From Sepioteuthis lessoniana (Eukaryota; Mollusca; Cephalopoda; Myopsida; Loliginidae): DNA of 64,000 nucleotides. Under the pieces are notes generated by a model. The model did no database searches, was not told the origin of the DNA, and worked only from the letters and a program-made list of their open reading frames with translations. The stretch spans positions 111,717,502-111,781,501 of the forward strand of contig OY757907.1 of assembly GCA_963585895.1 (NCBI GenBank), read 5' to 3'. A program made the position numbers and the translations under genes. This document shows, one piece after another, positions 54,116-64,000 of the stretch; positions within the stretch are counted from its first letter, which is position 1, and each line of letters begins with the position of its first letter.

Positions 54116-54988
54116 CGAGGTGCATATGATAAGTTTCCAGACTTTTTTCGTATGGGCATTCAAAATTGGCGTAGACACTCGAAAATTCAGTATCTTATTG
54201 CTATACATCTTATGAGATGACTGACATCTTTTTATGATTTCAGGTTCAAAGGAAAAGCTACAGAAGCAACTAAATCCTGATTGTCACAGCTGGTGAATTT
54301 CAAAAATGCAACTTTAGAAGAACGATATGCAATACAATTCTGTTTTAAACTTGGAAAAAATACCACAGAAACGTATGGAAGGCTTCAGACTACTTTTCGA
54401 CTATCTTGCATGAATCGAGCATCAGTTTTTGAGTGGCATAAGAAATTCTAGGAAGGCAGGGTGTCTGTGAGGGATGTTGAGAGGTGTGGGAGGAGTAAGG
54501 GAGTCAATGCACCACAGTTTATTGGGTTAGGGTTAGGGTTACTATAATGAGGTTTTAAGGGAGTTCAGGGAGAGATTCCTTGGGAAGAGGCCAGCACTCT
54601 TAAAATCGGGACAGTGGCATTTTCACCACGACAATACACCAGTCCACAACTCCATCCTTATCACAGACTATTTGACCAACATGGGCATCAAGACAGTTCC
54701 TCACCCTCCCTATAGTCTAGACCTTTCTCCCTGTGACTTTTGGTTATTCCCTAAGCTCAGAGGCTGTCGTTATGAGACAACCGAGGAGATGAAAGAGGCT
54801 GTGACGAACGTCATTGACACGCTCACACAAGAGGGCTTAGATGGGGCCTTCCAGAAGTTGTTGGAACGGTACAACTAGTGCATTGCAACCGGAGGAGATT
54901 ACTTCGAAGGGGACTAGAGTTTCATGTGAGTATTATCAATAAAAGTGCCCATACGAAAAAAATCTGGAAACTTATCGTATGCATCTCG
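54116..54988 (+). mobile_element. MAR: internally deleted mariner (copy 3)
   Basis: 873 bp; ends CGAGGTGCATATGATAAGTT and the inverse at 54966-54988; TA after the 3' end only. Helix-turn-helix region ERYAIQFCFKLGKNTTETYG, RLQTTFRLSCMNRASVFEWH, same deletion joint, then MGIKTVPHPPYSLDLSPCDF (54672-54878). A GGGTTAGGGTTAGGGTTA at ~54524 is a local mutation in the VRVRVT codons, not telomere. Confidence 0.92.
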
Positions 54989-55023
54989 TACCAAATCAAG
55001 AAAGAGTGGGAACACTTGTTAGT

Positions 55024-55285
55024 TAGTTAAAAGTTAGCGACCATAGTCGAGGGTGACCCGAAGGCTCCCTTTTCGATAGCTACTACACCAAGGTGTAGGG
55101 GAGGGCGCTACTTCATTCCCAGGATTGCTCCACTTTACCCTTGAACCGTACCTTATAATGCTGAGTGTTAAGCAAGGTGGTATCAAGTTCCATTTTTAAA
55201 GTCTTTGGTATGACTCGACCTGGGATTGAACCCAGGTCTCCCGGGCCATTGGCGAACACCCTAACCGCTGGGCCAATGTCCCGGT
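55024..55285 (-). mobile_element. SINE-B in the RLE-LINE
   Basis: Full length; minus-strand head CCGGGACATTGGCCCAGCGG, B box GGGTTCAATCCCAGG, 3' end GTCGCTAACTTTTAACT. Confidence 0.9.
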
Positions 55286-55500
55286 AGATAAGGAAAATTG
55301 CATGTCGGAGAGTAAAGAAAGAAAATAAGAAAAGATTCCTCAGACAAGCGATGAAACTGCTCGAAACCAAACTCTGCTGCAGAAATCTCATTAAAGGAGT
55401 AAGCAATGCCCCTTGTAAGATACTCGGGACCATTCTTAAAATGGACAAGGGAGGAACTCAATAAGTTTTGATTACTTTTCACTCAAGCGTTATGTGATGG

Positions 55501-55772
55501 AGGTGCCCATGGTGTAATGGTTATCGACACGAGTTCAAATCCTGGATGAAACTGATTGCATTTCACATAGCACTAACACCCTTGGGAAAGGTATGAATCC
55601 AATTATTCTCCCTCCAGCTATGGGTAAATAGTAGGGCAGACTACTTTTTTTATCCTTGGTGAGGCAACTAGTCGAGGAGAAGGAAAACTCTGAATTCAAA
55701 CCTGTTAAATTCTGCTTTAAAAAATTGACCTTGTGTCATATCCTGTACGAGCGGAGGGGTTGGTAAATATGG
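55501..55772 (+). mobile_element. SINE-A at the joint of two RLE-LINE pieces
   Basis: Head with a ~20-base deletion between A and B boxes (GGTTATCGACACGAGTTC). Probable TSD TTATGTGATGG / TTAGCTGATGG (55490-55500, 55773-55783). Confidence 0.88.
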
Positions 55773-56095
55773 TTAGCTGATGGTATCCACAGGAACCTGA
55801 GTAACAGTCTCTTCAAGTCTTCCGGACTCTTCTTAGTATTATGGCTGATCTCAACGGTGCTGCAGTTTGGATGGTCCGAACTCATCCTCTTATTTCCAAG
55901 TCCTCCTGTCCCTGTACCAACCCCCTGGCGACTCTACCGTTCGCGACAATTACAATTTGTATTACAGCCACTTTGATGTTCCATGGTTTTTCAGTTCTAT
56001 AGCAAGGTCTAGGTACTTATTTCTCTTTTCGCCTTCCTTCAGTTTTACCCTGTGGTCAGCCGGAATGGCAAAGTTCTCTTTTTTGTTTATTAACC
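55773..56095 (-). mobile_element. RLE-LINE 3' end
   Basis: Minus strand reads ENFAIPADHRVKLKEGEKRN, KYLDLAIELKN, TIQTAAPLRSAIILRRVRKT and ends in the family 3' end CCATCAGCTAA. Cut at 5' by a SINE-B. Confidence 0.82.
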
Positions 56096-56331
56096 TATTG
56101 AATAGAATGTTCGCCAATGGTCTGGAAGACCGGGGTTCAGTCCCAGGTCGAGTCATATCAAAGAATTAAAAAATGGTACTTGATGCTGCCTTGTTTAACA
56201 CTCAGAATTATAAGGTAAAGATCAAGGGTAAAGTGGAAAAATCCTGGGAATGGAGTAACACCTTCCCCTTCACCTTGGAGTAGTATCTATTTAAAAGGGA
56301 GCCTTCGAGTCACTCTCAACTAAGGTTGCCC
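56094..56331 (+). mobile_element. SINE-B
   Basis: Head start lost; AATGTTCGCCAATGGTCTGG, CGGGGTTCAGTCCCAGGTC, body and tail clear. Confidence 0.87.
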
Positions 56332-56679
56332 ACAATAATCATTAAGTTCGGTCGTTTGGCCGATTATTATTATTGTTTTTTATTTCTATGTCAGGTCATA
56401 TGTTGATTTTTTTATTACATATATCCACAAATTTCAGTACATAGTGGAGACAATAGTAAGAAATTGAATCGCTTTAGAGAAGCTTGTCTATCCGTACCTC
56501 CTTTAAGAATTAAGCTCCAAGAGAGAACGGTATCACTGAAGCCTAAATCACTCCTTCGTCTCCAAACTCTTATGGCCTTCTTTATAACAGTTTTTAAACA
56601 TTAGTTGTGTTATTAGATGAAGCATCATTAATCGTCTTATTAATTTCGACTAATATTTCACTTCTGCATCTCACTGTTT
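56332..56679. other. Unique sequence
   Basis: Nothing recognised. Confidence 0.45.
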
Positions 56680-56913
56680 GGAATTCGCCTGATGAGTAGA
56701 ATGTTCGCCAATGGTCAGGGACACCGCGGTTCAATCCCAGGTTGAGTCATACCAAAGACTCAAAAAATAGTACTTGCTTAACACTCAGCATTATAAGGTA
56801 AAGGTAAAGTGGAGCAATCCAGGGAAGGAGTAACGCCTTCTCTTACACCTTGGTGTTGTAGCTATTGAAAAGGGAGCCTTTGGGTTACCCTCGACTAAGG
56901 TCGCCAACTTTAT
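56680..56913 (+). mobile_element. SINE-B
   Basis: GCCTGATGAGTAGAATGTTC, GCGGTTCAATCCCAGGTTG, tail GGTCGCCAACTTTATAC. Confidence 0.87.
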
Positions 56914-58074
56914 ACTAACTAGAAGAACTTCTACTACGAGAAGATGTCATGAGGATTGTATCGCTTTGTTCTTTCAACTGAAATTACACGAAACAAAGAT
57001 ACCACATTAAATCTATTTGGTTTATTAGTTTTAGCATTATTCACTGTACTTTTATCCTATAGGTTATGTTGTATTTAATACAATAAGCCAAGAAAAACTA
57101 AAACCAATCTTGGCTGTTGGTGATTTAAATTTCTATGTAGAAGTGGTAGATACGGGGTGGGGTTTAAGGAGTTATGTCGAATAACCGGATGATGACAGTC
57201 CCGCCCTCTATTCTGAAATGGGAATAAATTCCCTAGAGAAATAAAAGGAAGCAGAAAATTCATGGCCTGCCGACCAGTGTTGAAAGACCACAGTCTTGCT
57301 TACTGGACTGTGGTAGATTGGATGACATTAATGGTATGATTTAGTTGACTAACAAAGAAATATGGCGTTTAGTTGGAGACACGGACAAATCCCTTGTTTT
57401 ACCTAAAATGAAATTTTAACTATTGAAGCGTAGTTTAGATTCTAAAATGTCATCTTTATATAAACCAATCAATTTTTTTTCATTTTACTGCGTCGGTTTG
57501 GGGAAAACTTTTAATCGATAATTTTTTTTTAATATACGTTTTATTCATTTTTTATAATTAAAAAAAAAAATTAACTCCTTTTAAAAATATCTTTCTTTCT
57601 ATCTAACTGACACTAAATCATACAAAAACTTTTTTCTTGGTTGTTTTGCGTCGGGAGAAATCATGTTGCTGTTATGAAAGCTATTCGTCCGTAAGGGAAA
57701 AAAAAAGACATATTCTGAATATCTCAGACCTGTTGGCGTTTAATCGTATCTACGACAAAACAACTTTGACATACTATCTCCTGGGTTAGCAGTTGGTCCT
57801 TTTTCCATTGAATTTAAGAGTCAATCAATCTATCTGCCTTTTTGGCTGTCAGCCGTTCATTGCCACTGGTGCACAAAACATTTAATTGAAACCGCACAGG
57901 AAGCGAGCAAAAGTTCTGACTCACGCAGCTCTTCTGATAAAATGCTATTTCAAAACCACTGGTCATTTGTGAAAAAGTCCAAATCGAAAAAAAATCTATT
58001 TATGACTTTTTAGATTAACACAAACAACAGAGAATAAAACCTTCCATAACGTTACCCATTCCTCTTGGTTTTAT
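56914..58074. other. Unique sequence
   Basis: Contains only a small hairpin (ACCACAGTC ... GACTGTGGT near 57290-57317). No gene seen. Confidence 0.45.
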
Positions 58075-58330
58075 TATGATTGATTTATTTTAGCGGCATG
58101 TCAACTCGTCTAGGATTGTTTTATACCGAGAGTTAAGAAAATCGCGTTATTTGTTGGCTAATATTTACCTTTTTTGTATAGTTGTTTATTAAGAGTATTT
58201 TTGCACATTGTTATATATCATGTATTCTTAATAAAGGAAAATAATTTGCATTGTGTGGTTTCCGGTATTCCTGCCTGATATGAATAAATATATGGTTTTA
58301 ACTAATTATTTCTATCTAATAAAAGTCATT
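58075..58330 (-). mobile_element. Element D, T2 tail and subrepeats
   Basis: TTGATTTATTTTAGCGGCAT, then TCAACTCGTCTAGGATTG and subrepeats (GTTTCCGGTATTCCTGCC). Confidence 0.55.
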
Positions 58331-58526
58331 AGTTTGCCCAATGTTTGGTCTAGGTAATTAATTATAATCCTTTACTGCTTCTAGCTCACAAATCGCATTT
58401 AAAATAAAGGCTAAAGTCTTATAAAAAAGTTGAAGTAGACACCTTAAATTTGGCTTGAACAGTGAAAGGGCTAAGATATTTTTTGCACACTGTCCTATCA
58501 AATAGGAATAATATTACCACTCAGGT

Positions 58527-58809
58527 TGCTTTGGTTTTATAACAAATGATATGTTATTAATGCCAAATCCATTTTATACAAATAAACAGTTCCATTTCAC
58601 ACATTTCATTTAGCATAAGTACACAGTTTAATTGTCAAAAACATTCCTATTTTCCAGCTATTCAGTTTTGTCAAACAGCTCTCATTCAAACAATTCCATT
58701 TAGTATAAGTATAGTTTTTGTTTACACACGGTTAAACGTTAAAACAATTCTATTTCGGGCAATTCTGTTTAGCATAAGGCAGCAGTTTAATTCTGTTAGG
58801 CCCATAGAT
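58527..58809 (-). mobile_element. Element D, 3' half
   Basis: Tail, then CATTTAGCATAAGTACACAG-type subrepeats to GGCCCATAGATT, where the next D begins. D-like GATCCACAGATGAGACCCC at 59489 may be its displaced continuation. Confidence 0.75.
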
Positions 58810-59458
58810 TGTTTGGTTGGGTTTTAAGGCATATCAACCTTTGTAGGTTATTCAACGCCAAATCCATTTTAATGCCAATAATCAGCTCTATTTCAAACAA
58901 TTCAGTTTAGCATGAGTGCTCAGTTTAATAGCTAAAAACATTTCTATTTCAAACGATTCAGTTTATTCAAACAGTTATAATTCAGCTCATTCAGTTTAGT
59001 ATGAGTACATATTTGGTTTACACACTCGTAAATGTCCAAACAATTCTATATTAAACAATTCAGTTTAGAGTAAGTACAGTTTCAATGTCAAAAACAGTTC
59101 CATTTTAAACAATTCAGTTTAGCATAAGCACGCAGTTTAAATGTAAGAACACAGTTTAATTATCCAAAAAAATTCTATTTCAAGCAATTCAGTTTAGTCA
59201 AACAGTTCTAATTCAAAAAATTCAGTTTAGCATAAGTAAGCAGTTTAGTTTTATTCAACCCATAGATAAGACCTTAGCAGGTGCTACCATTCCGGGCCAG
59301 AGTGGACCCGGAAGCAATGGCAATGAAGGGGTGCTCCGCATTACCCAAGCCCCAGCATCACTGGAACATCACCATCAGATTGTTTTGTGTCATATCAAGG
59401 AAACTCCTTGTGGAGGGGGTCTTACCCCACTGCAGACATACAGTCGGTGTATGCTGGC
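58810..59458 (-). mobile_element. Element D, full length, eight or more subrepeats
   Basis: GTTTGGTTGGGTTTTAAGGC tail, a long run of subrepeats (ACAATTCAGTTTAGCATAAG and kin), body GGGCCAGAGTGGACCCGG, 5' region CAGTCGGTGTATGCTGG. About 650 bp. Subrepeats match those at 1-245. Confidence 0.87.
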
Positions 59459-59464
59459 CATGTT

Positions 59465-59930
59465 GTTAATGATTAAACAGTTCTATTAGATCCACAGATG
59501 AGACCCCAGACTAGTACAATCACTCGGGATCGTAATGAAAGGGAACCTTTCCAAAACGATCTAGTTAGGTTGGCCTCAAACCGTTTAATACTAGCCATAG
59601 AGGCAAATATGGCGAATAAACCTCGGAATGTATCAAGAGTGCTTGGCAAATCGCAGTCACGTTCCCGGCATCTGTAAAATCTGCGGAATTGTACCTCACG
59701 TTGCCAAAATATTGCAAAATCTTTGTCTCATCCAAGAAGATAAGATGGGTGATGCTACAAAAACAAGCATTTGGTTCAAAATTCATGAAATCTAAATGTG
59801 TCTAGGGCTTTGTAATTATTTCTATTGCGAAGTAATAGTTGACGATTATCTTTTTCCCTCTAAATGTAAAATAAGAAATTTTCTTGTTTCTTCGGATGAT
59901 AAACTATGCTATTTCTAGAGATTTTGTTTC
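59465..59930. other. Short D trace, then unique sequence
   Basis: 59465-59530 is D-like. A 73-codon minus frame (59565-59786) matches nothing I know. Confidence 0.4.
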
Positions 59931-59932
59931 TT

Positions 59933-60507
59933 TGATTCGGTTGTGTTTTATTGCATATCAACCTTTGTTTGTTATTCAATGCCAAATCTTATATATATAT
60001 ATATATATATATGTCATCCACAACCAGACTTTTTCGTTGGATCACAACTGTTCATGAGAAGAGGTATGCACTTACGTCTATGTGGTAGCCGGCGATTCTT
60101 CACTCGATTGTTCAACCCACAACGAGGAGCATATATGAATTTTAAGCTAACAGTTTGTAGGTAAAATCAGCCTGAACTCATCTCTTTAAACAGGCTTCAA
60201 GAATGGCTATCCAACACTAATAATTCTATTTGATATTTATCATTGGTTTGCACACTATTAAATGGTTTCAAGTATAGTAAATGATAAAATAGTTCTTTTT
60301 ACCAATAGAAGGGACCCTAACTGGTACTACTACTCCAAGTCAGATTGAACCCGGGGGTAACGGCAATGGAAGAGTATTCCACATTCCCCAAAGCTCAAGC
60401 ATTCGATGGTTTAGTGTCATATCAAAGAAACTCGTTTTTTGAAGTGGGGGTCTTGCCCTTCAGCAGAGATGCAGTCGGTTTATTCTACAGCCTAAGCCAA
60501 CGAGGCT
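59933..60507 (-). mobile_element. Element D with extra sequence at its (TA)n
   Basis: Tail, (TA)n, then ~120 bp of foreign sequence (60013-60135) ending at another CATATATG, then subrepeats, body and 5' region. The insert is unassigned. Confidence 0.8.
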
Positions 60508-60514
60508 GCTTTTC

Positions 60515-61984
60515 GTTGCTTTCCATCTAATAGTAGAAAAAATGGTTTTATGAAAAAAAAAAAAAAAAACACAAAAAAACCCGACAAAACGTTTCTTCTT
60601 TACTTACTCTGACCGAATCAAATGAAATTATAATTAAAAAAAATGTTTATGAGTCATTGCTCATGGTACCTAGTTTTTTTGTTGCTGAATTTTTATTCTT
60701 CGTTTTTGAACTCTTTCCGTAGCCAAAGTTTGGCATCTGGAACATTTACATATGAAAGGAACGACTTTTTGCAAAACTTGTTTTTTTCTCTCATTTCTCC
60801 TCTTCCATGTTTAATTTACTTCTCTTACAGAAACAGAACAATGCACATGAATCAGTTGGGCTAATAGAAAATACTTGTCAAACCGTGAACCAGTCAGGTT
60901 GTAACTGTAAAAATGATCCATGGTAATTTGGATTCTTCGACTTAGTATGAAATACTACTTAGATCTTTTCCTTATTGCCATTATATCGAAAATATGGATG
61001 TCTAAGAAAAAAAATTACACCATACTTGCAAAATTCTTATTTACTTGCAAATTAGACTGAAAATTCTAATTTGTTCTCAGGCGTAACGGTTATCGTTGTA
61101 GAAAGTTGATTCGGCTACCTGATTTTCTAGCGGTGGGTAAACACTTTGGTTTGGCTACCAATCTTGGAGAAAGAAACCCAGTCGTAAATCTTAAATGGGA
61201 TTGGCTCTCCTAGATTATTCCTGCCCATGTCACTCTAAATGAGGTGTATTCATGACAAATTTAGGTTACGGGATCGGTGACTGAGCTCTAATAAAATATC
61301 GCCATGATGTTCCTTTTTTGCCGACGTACGGTGACATACAGACATTGGAATATTTACAATGCATACCCGTTTCATTAAACCCAAGCCATTAAATTCTCAC
61401 ACAAGAGCTAGCCTCGGGTGGGTGTTACTGAGTGGTTTGTATGGTTCCTGGGGGCCTTTTCCCGGGTAATATCTACTTTGCAGGGCTGAGTTTATTTCTT
61501 GGCGCCTGAGGCGACCCAATAAAGGGAATGGCAAAGGGACCAAACATCTTTTTGAAATAGTCACATATGAGTTTATTCATATGTAGCTTCCCGCAATAAA
61601 AAGACCACATGTTACATCTTGGGTTGCTGTTTACAAATTACACATTAAATTACAGCGTTTTACAATTAATTGCTTAAAAACGTCTCGAACTGATATGCTA
61701 TTTTTATTTTTCGTTAGCTTTTAAACATACAGAAATGAGATCATAACAAAATTTCATTATTGATATAAAACATTAAAATCCTATTTCGTTCACGGATACG
61801 AACGTATTAAAATAGGGAGACGTTTATCATGGACAAAGTAGTATATTTTACCTTGCTATAAATAATTTAAATCGTACAGTTCTCAAAACTATCCAGCCAC
61901 ATTGAGTAACTTCTTAGGTTTAATGCCTTAAGGCTCAGTTAATTATCTAGAATTTATTTCCCAAACTATTATAGAGACTCTCTA
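60515..61984. other. Mostly unique; possible SINE-A-like head
   Basis: 61075-61130 (GGCGTAACGGTTATCGTTGT) resembles the head of the diverged SINE-A group. 61400-61550 is GC-richer and unassigned. Confidence 0.4.
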
Positions 61985-62340
61985 TTGACAGGACAAAGAG
62001 TACGCTGTATCCCCTGATGAGGGGTAAGACTCCATCCTCACAAAGGGGTTCCCTGAGCATGAAATATAACTGTCTAATGGTAAGGCTCAAGTTCTGAATA
62101 TTTACGTAGTGCGAGGTACCCATTTCTTGCCATTACTCCCATGTCCACTAACTTGGAGCAATAGTACCTGTTAGTGTCCCATCTATAGGTCAAATAGATC
62201 AGTTTAATAATTATTCCTATTCGAATGGACCGTATAAAAAAGCCCTTAAACAATTGCGCGTAAATGTAAATATGAAGTATAATAAACAGCAAAAAAACTA
62301 GAGAGGTTTTAATGCCGTTAAAAATCAATGGATCAATCAT
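61985..62340 (+). mobile_element. Element D, T2-like
   Basis: GGGGTAAGACTCCATCCTC, TAACTGTCTAATGGTAAGGC, GTCCCATCTATAGGTCAAAT, tail TTTAATGCCGTTAAAAATCA ending in GGATCAATC. Confidence 0.75.
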
Positions 62341-62427
62341 AGTATAGAGTTAATCTCTTTATCAGCTATTCGTGGGCCAATACAGTATTATTCATCCATA
62401 AAGATCTTTGTCAGTTGGTAAAGATCA

Positions 62428-62627
62428 TCATCATCATCATCATATCGTGCTGGTAGCACGGATATCCCTGACCCTCTCTCGCCACTCCTCCCTATCGTTC
62501 ATCGCCCTAGGTAGGTCTTCAGGGCAACATCCTGTATCCTCACATAGCTGCTGAATGTACGTTCGAGCTGGTCGCCCTGCTTTTGCGCGGCCATGTGTGG
62601 GGATCCATAAGAGTACATCTCTTAAAG
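62428..62627 (-). mobile_element. RTE LINE, 200-bp 3' end
   Basis: Begins with inverse (ATG)n (ATCATCATCATCATCAT). The minus strand codes for TPTHGRAKAGRPARTYIQQL, CEDTGCCPEDLPRAMNDREE and WRERVRDIRATS without a break: well preserved, recent. Confidence 0.92.
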
Positions 62628-62629
62628 AT

Positions 62630-63612
62630 AATTATACAAATTTCTCATAAATCACTGACTTCTGAATATTCAAGCCCTCGTTCTACGTAATTCCTAAGAA
62701 ATGGTTTTTGAAATAGACTCGTGAGAATACAAAGTCGAATATTTCTTGTTAAAACAAATCTTATCAGAGTATCAAAACATAAATTTAAACTCTAAGATGT
62801 CTAGTTGTTGATCCTTTTTGGGATATCTAAAGATCCTTATAAAAAGAAAAATCATGTGGCCACTCCTGAATTTATAGAAAACACTAACAGTTTTCACTTG
62901 GAGGAAAATAAAACCATTCATTGATTATCAGTACGGAAAAAAATGTCACTTTTGATACCAGAAATCTTTAAGAATAGAAACTTTTCTGACGAATTATCAA
63001 CGCACAACATTTCAACACACACCTATCTGTCCGTAGTGAAAATAATTTTAAAATAATACTGGACTTGCTAAGTTCGTCATGCTTCACATTTTTCTGTTGT
63101 CAATTTAGTAGGTGAAGCATTAAATCCAATTGTGCATTTTGTCCTACGTAGAACAAGTGGCGCCTTTTTTTAGTCAATTTAAATGTATCCAGACGGCTGC
63201 ACAAGCACAAACATATGCGTCAGCGTAAGCACAATAGAAAGAAGGGATTAGGAAAAAGACCAATATACTTCGGAAGTGCTGAATTCGTTTACATAGGAGG
63301 TTCTGTTTGAGTATGGGCGGTGGGTATATGTGGGTAGAAAGCAATAGAGAAAGGGGATCATAGGAACATGAGTGGTTTTTTTAACAAATAAATTAGTAAG
63401 AATTAAAAATCTCGGTTATATCCAGAGAACTTGTTTGACCTAAGAAATTTTACTTAGTAACCAAAGTTTTTTTCTGTTATAAGTGTGACATAATTTGAAA
63501 TCCCATTATATATATATATGAGTGAATTACATCAAATGATATTATTAATAATAACACTTACTTAACATTAATCATAATACTTCATAAAACTCAATATAAT
63601 AAAAAAAAAAAG
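62630..63612. other. Unique sequence
   Basis: (TA)n at about 63508-63522. No gene seen. Confidence 0.45.
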
Positions 63613-63614
63613 GA

Positions 63615-64000
63615 AGCAAACTGGAAGAAAACAATAACTGTATGAATGTTTCAAGCAACAAACTGGAGAGATTGCATACGAGAAGACCTGGACATGGCTA
63701 CGAAAGACAAATCTAACGAGAGAAACTGAATCTCATCACATAGCAGCAGAGCACAATGCCATAATAACCAATTACATTAAATCAAAAATCAAAATACGCA
63801 ACTGAGTAGTGAGTGTCGGTTACGTGGAGAAATATATGAAATGGTTAATCTCATAATGAATGAATACAGTCAACTAACAGAAAAAAAGTTCGTAAACAGA
63901 TAAGATTGGGTGAAAAGGTGATTCACTCGAAATAATGCAAAATATTGAAATTTGACCATCCTACCAAATGCTATATGAACAAACCAAAATCCATCCCCGA
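63615..64000 (+). mobile_element. RLE-LINE, continues past the window
   Basis: Reads KQQTGEIAYEKTWTWLRKTN, LTRETESHHIAAEHNAIITN, YIKSKIKIRN; then in shifted frames the CCHC region and the DWV...KVIHS and KPKSIP motifs before the edge. The nuclease domain should lie just beyond 64000. Confidence 0.78.

Larger units (their letters stand above)
53725..55486 (+). mobile_element. RLE-LINE reverse transcriptase part, split by MAR and SINE-B
   Basis: Reads EQKVCHKETRGTGNFFYIDQ, KKAYDMILQSWRVECVKMCE (RT motif A region), RGIFQEDLLSPLLFVIA (motif B region), ITEGTELR; MAR; YQIKKEWEHLL; SINE-B; KKENKKRFLRQ, NLIKGVSNAPCK and YSGPFLKWTREELNKF. The YXDD motif region and some of the palm are lost. The end point is where the facing 52850-53690 piece begins in the protein. 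Confidence 0.82.

Noticed and set aside
54524-54541. Interstitial telomere repeat (TTAGGG)3
   Set aside because: It lies inside the mariner helix-turn-helix region, where other copies have GGGTTTGGGTTAGGGTTA; local point changes explain it.
55962-56156. A 64-codon minus-strand frame as a novel small protein
   Set aside because: It fuses antisense SINE-B sequence to an RLE-LINE end (FAIPADHRVKLKEGEK).
1-64000. CRISPR array, operons or a defence system
   Set aside because: No regular spacer-repeat pattern and no bacterial gene layout; every repeat explained here is a eukaryotic element or simple repeat.

Overview
This is a 64-kb, AT-rich piece of an invertebrate nuclear genome made almost wholly of dispersed repeats. 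I see no convincing host protein-coding gene, no functional tRNA, rRNA or other structured RNA gene, no operon and no CRISPR array. The evidence for an animal genome is: tRNA-derived SINEs with target-site duplications (TSDs), RTE-type and restriction-like-endonuclease (RLE, R2-like) LINE remnants, a mariner family, solo LTRs and many (TA)n/(CA)n microsatellites. A mollusc or other lophotrochozoan, or a chelicerate, would fit; the sequence alone does not settle it.

Names used below are mine. SINE-A (~290 bp): tRNA-like head, perfect A box TGGTGTAATGG, 3' end GGTTGGTAAATA. SINE-B (~260 bp): another tRNA-like head (TAGCGGTTAGAGTG, GGTTCAATCCC), 3' end GTCGCCAACTTTACTT. SINE-C (~230 bp): tRNA-like head, the same central core as SINE-A, but a different 3' tail that folds as a stem-loop (GGCATTAAATAACC ... 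GGTTGATATGCC). SINE-E: a longer tRNA-related element. Element D (~0.5-0.65 kb when full): a retroposon without an ORF, with a 5' hairpin (CAGTCGG ... CCGACTG), a conserved ~220-bp 5' body, AT-rich 55-70-bp internal subrepeats, and the same 3' stem-loop tail as SINE-C. RTE: LINE with 3' end (ATG)n. RLE-LINE: R2-like LINE with CCHC and PD-(D/E)XK motifs. MAR: ~0.9-kb internally deleted mariner. For C, D and E strands are given so that the tail is 3'.

Layout: 1-2.9 kb, two D copies and two purine-rich minisatellites; 2.9-6 kb, SINE-B, RLE-LINE and RTE fragments; 6-8.6 kb, mostly unique with a GC-rich hairpin; 8.6-13.7 kb, MAR, SINE-A, D with a solo LTR, RTE split by a mosaic SINE; 14-20 kb, LTR remnant, RTE, SINE-B, RLE-LINE and SINE-E; 20-30 kb, SINE-A/C, D copies, a solo LTR and a fold-back element; 30-36 kb, a three-layer SINE/LTR/RTE nest, a split RLE-LINE and a SINE-B dimer; 36-38 kb, a 24-bp purine minisatellite; 38-49 kb, D, RTE, SINEs, MAR and an LTR; 49-56.5 kb, the densest nest (D in D, SINE-A in D, RLE-LINE pieces, MAR); 56.5-64 kb, D copies and sparse unique sequence, ending in an RLE-LINE that leaves the window.

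The elements interact as parasites of each other rather than as a pathway. SINE-C and D share one 3' stem-loop, as expected if one LINE reverse transcriptase mobilised both; SINE-A and SINE-C share a central core; head, core and tail modules have been swapped. Nested insertions with readable TSDs give a relative age order for most families.
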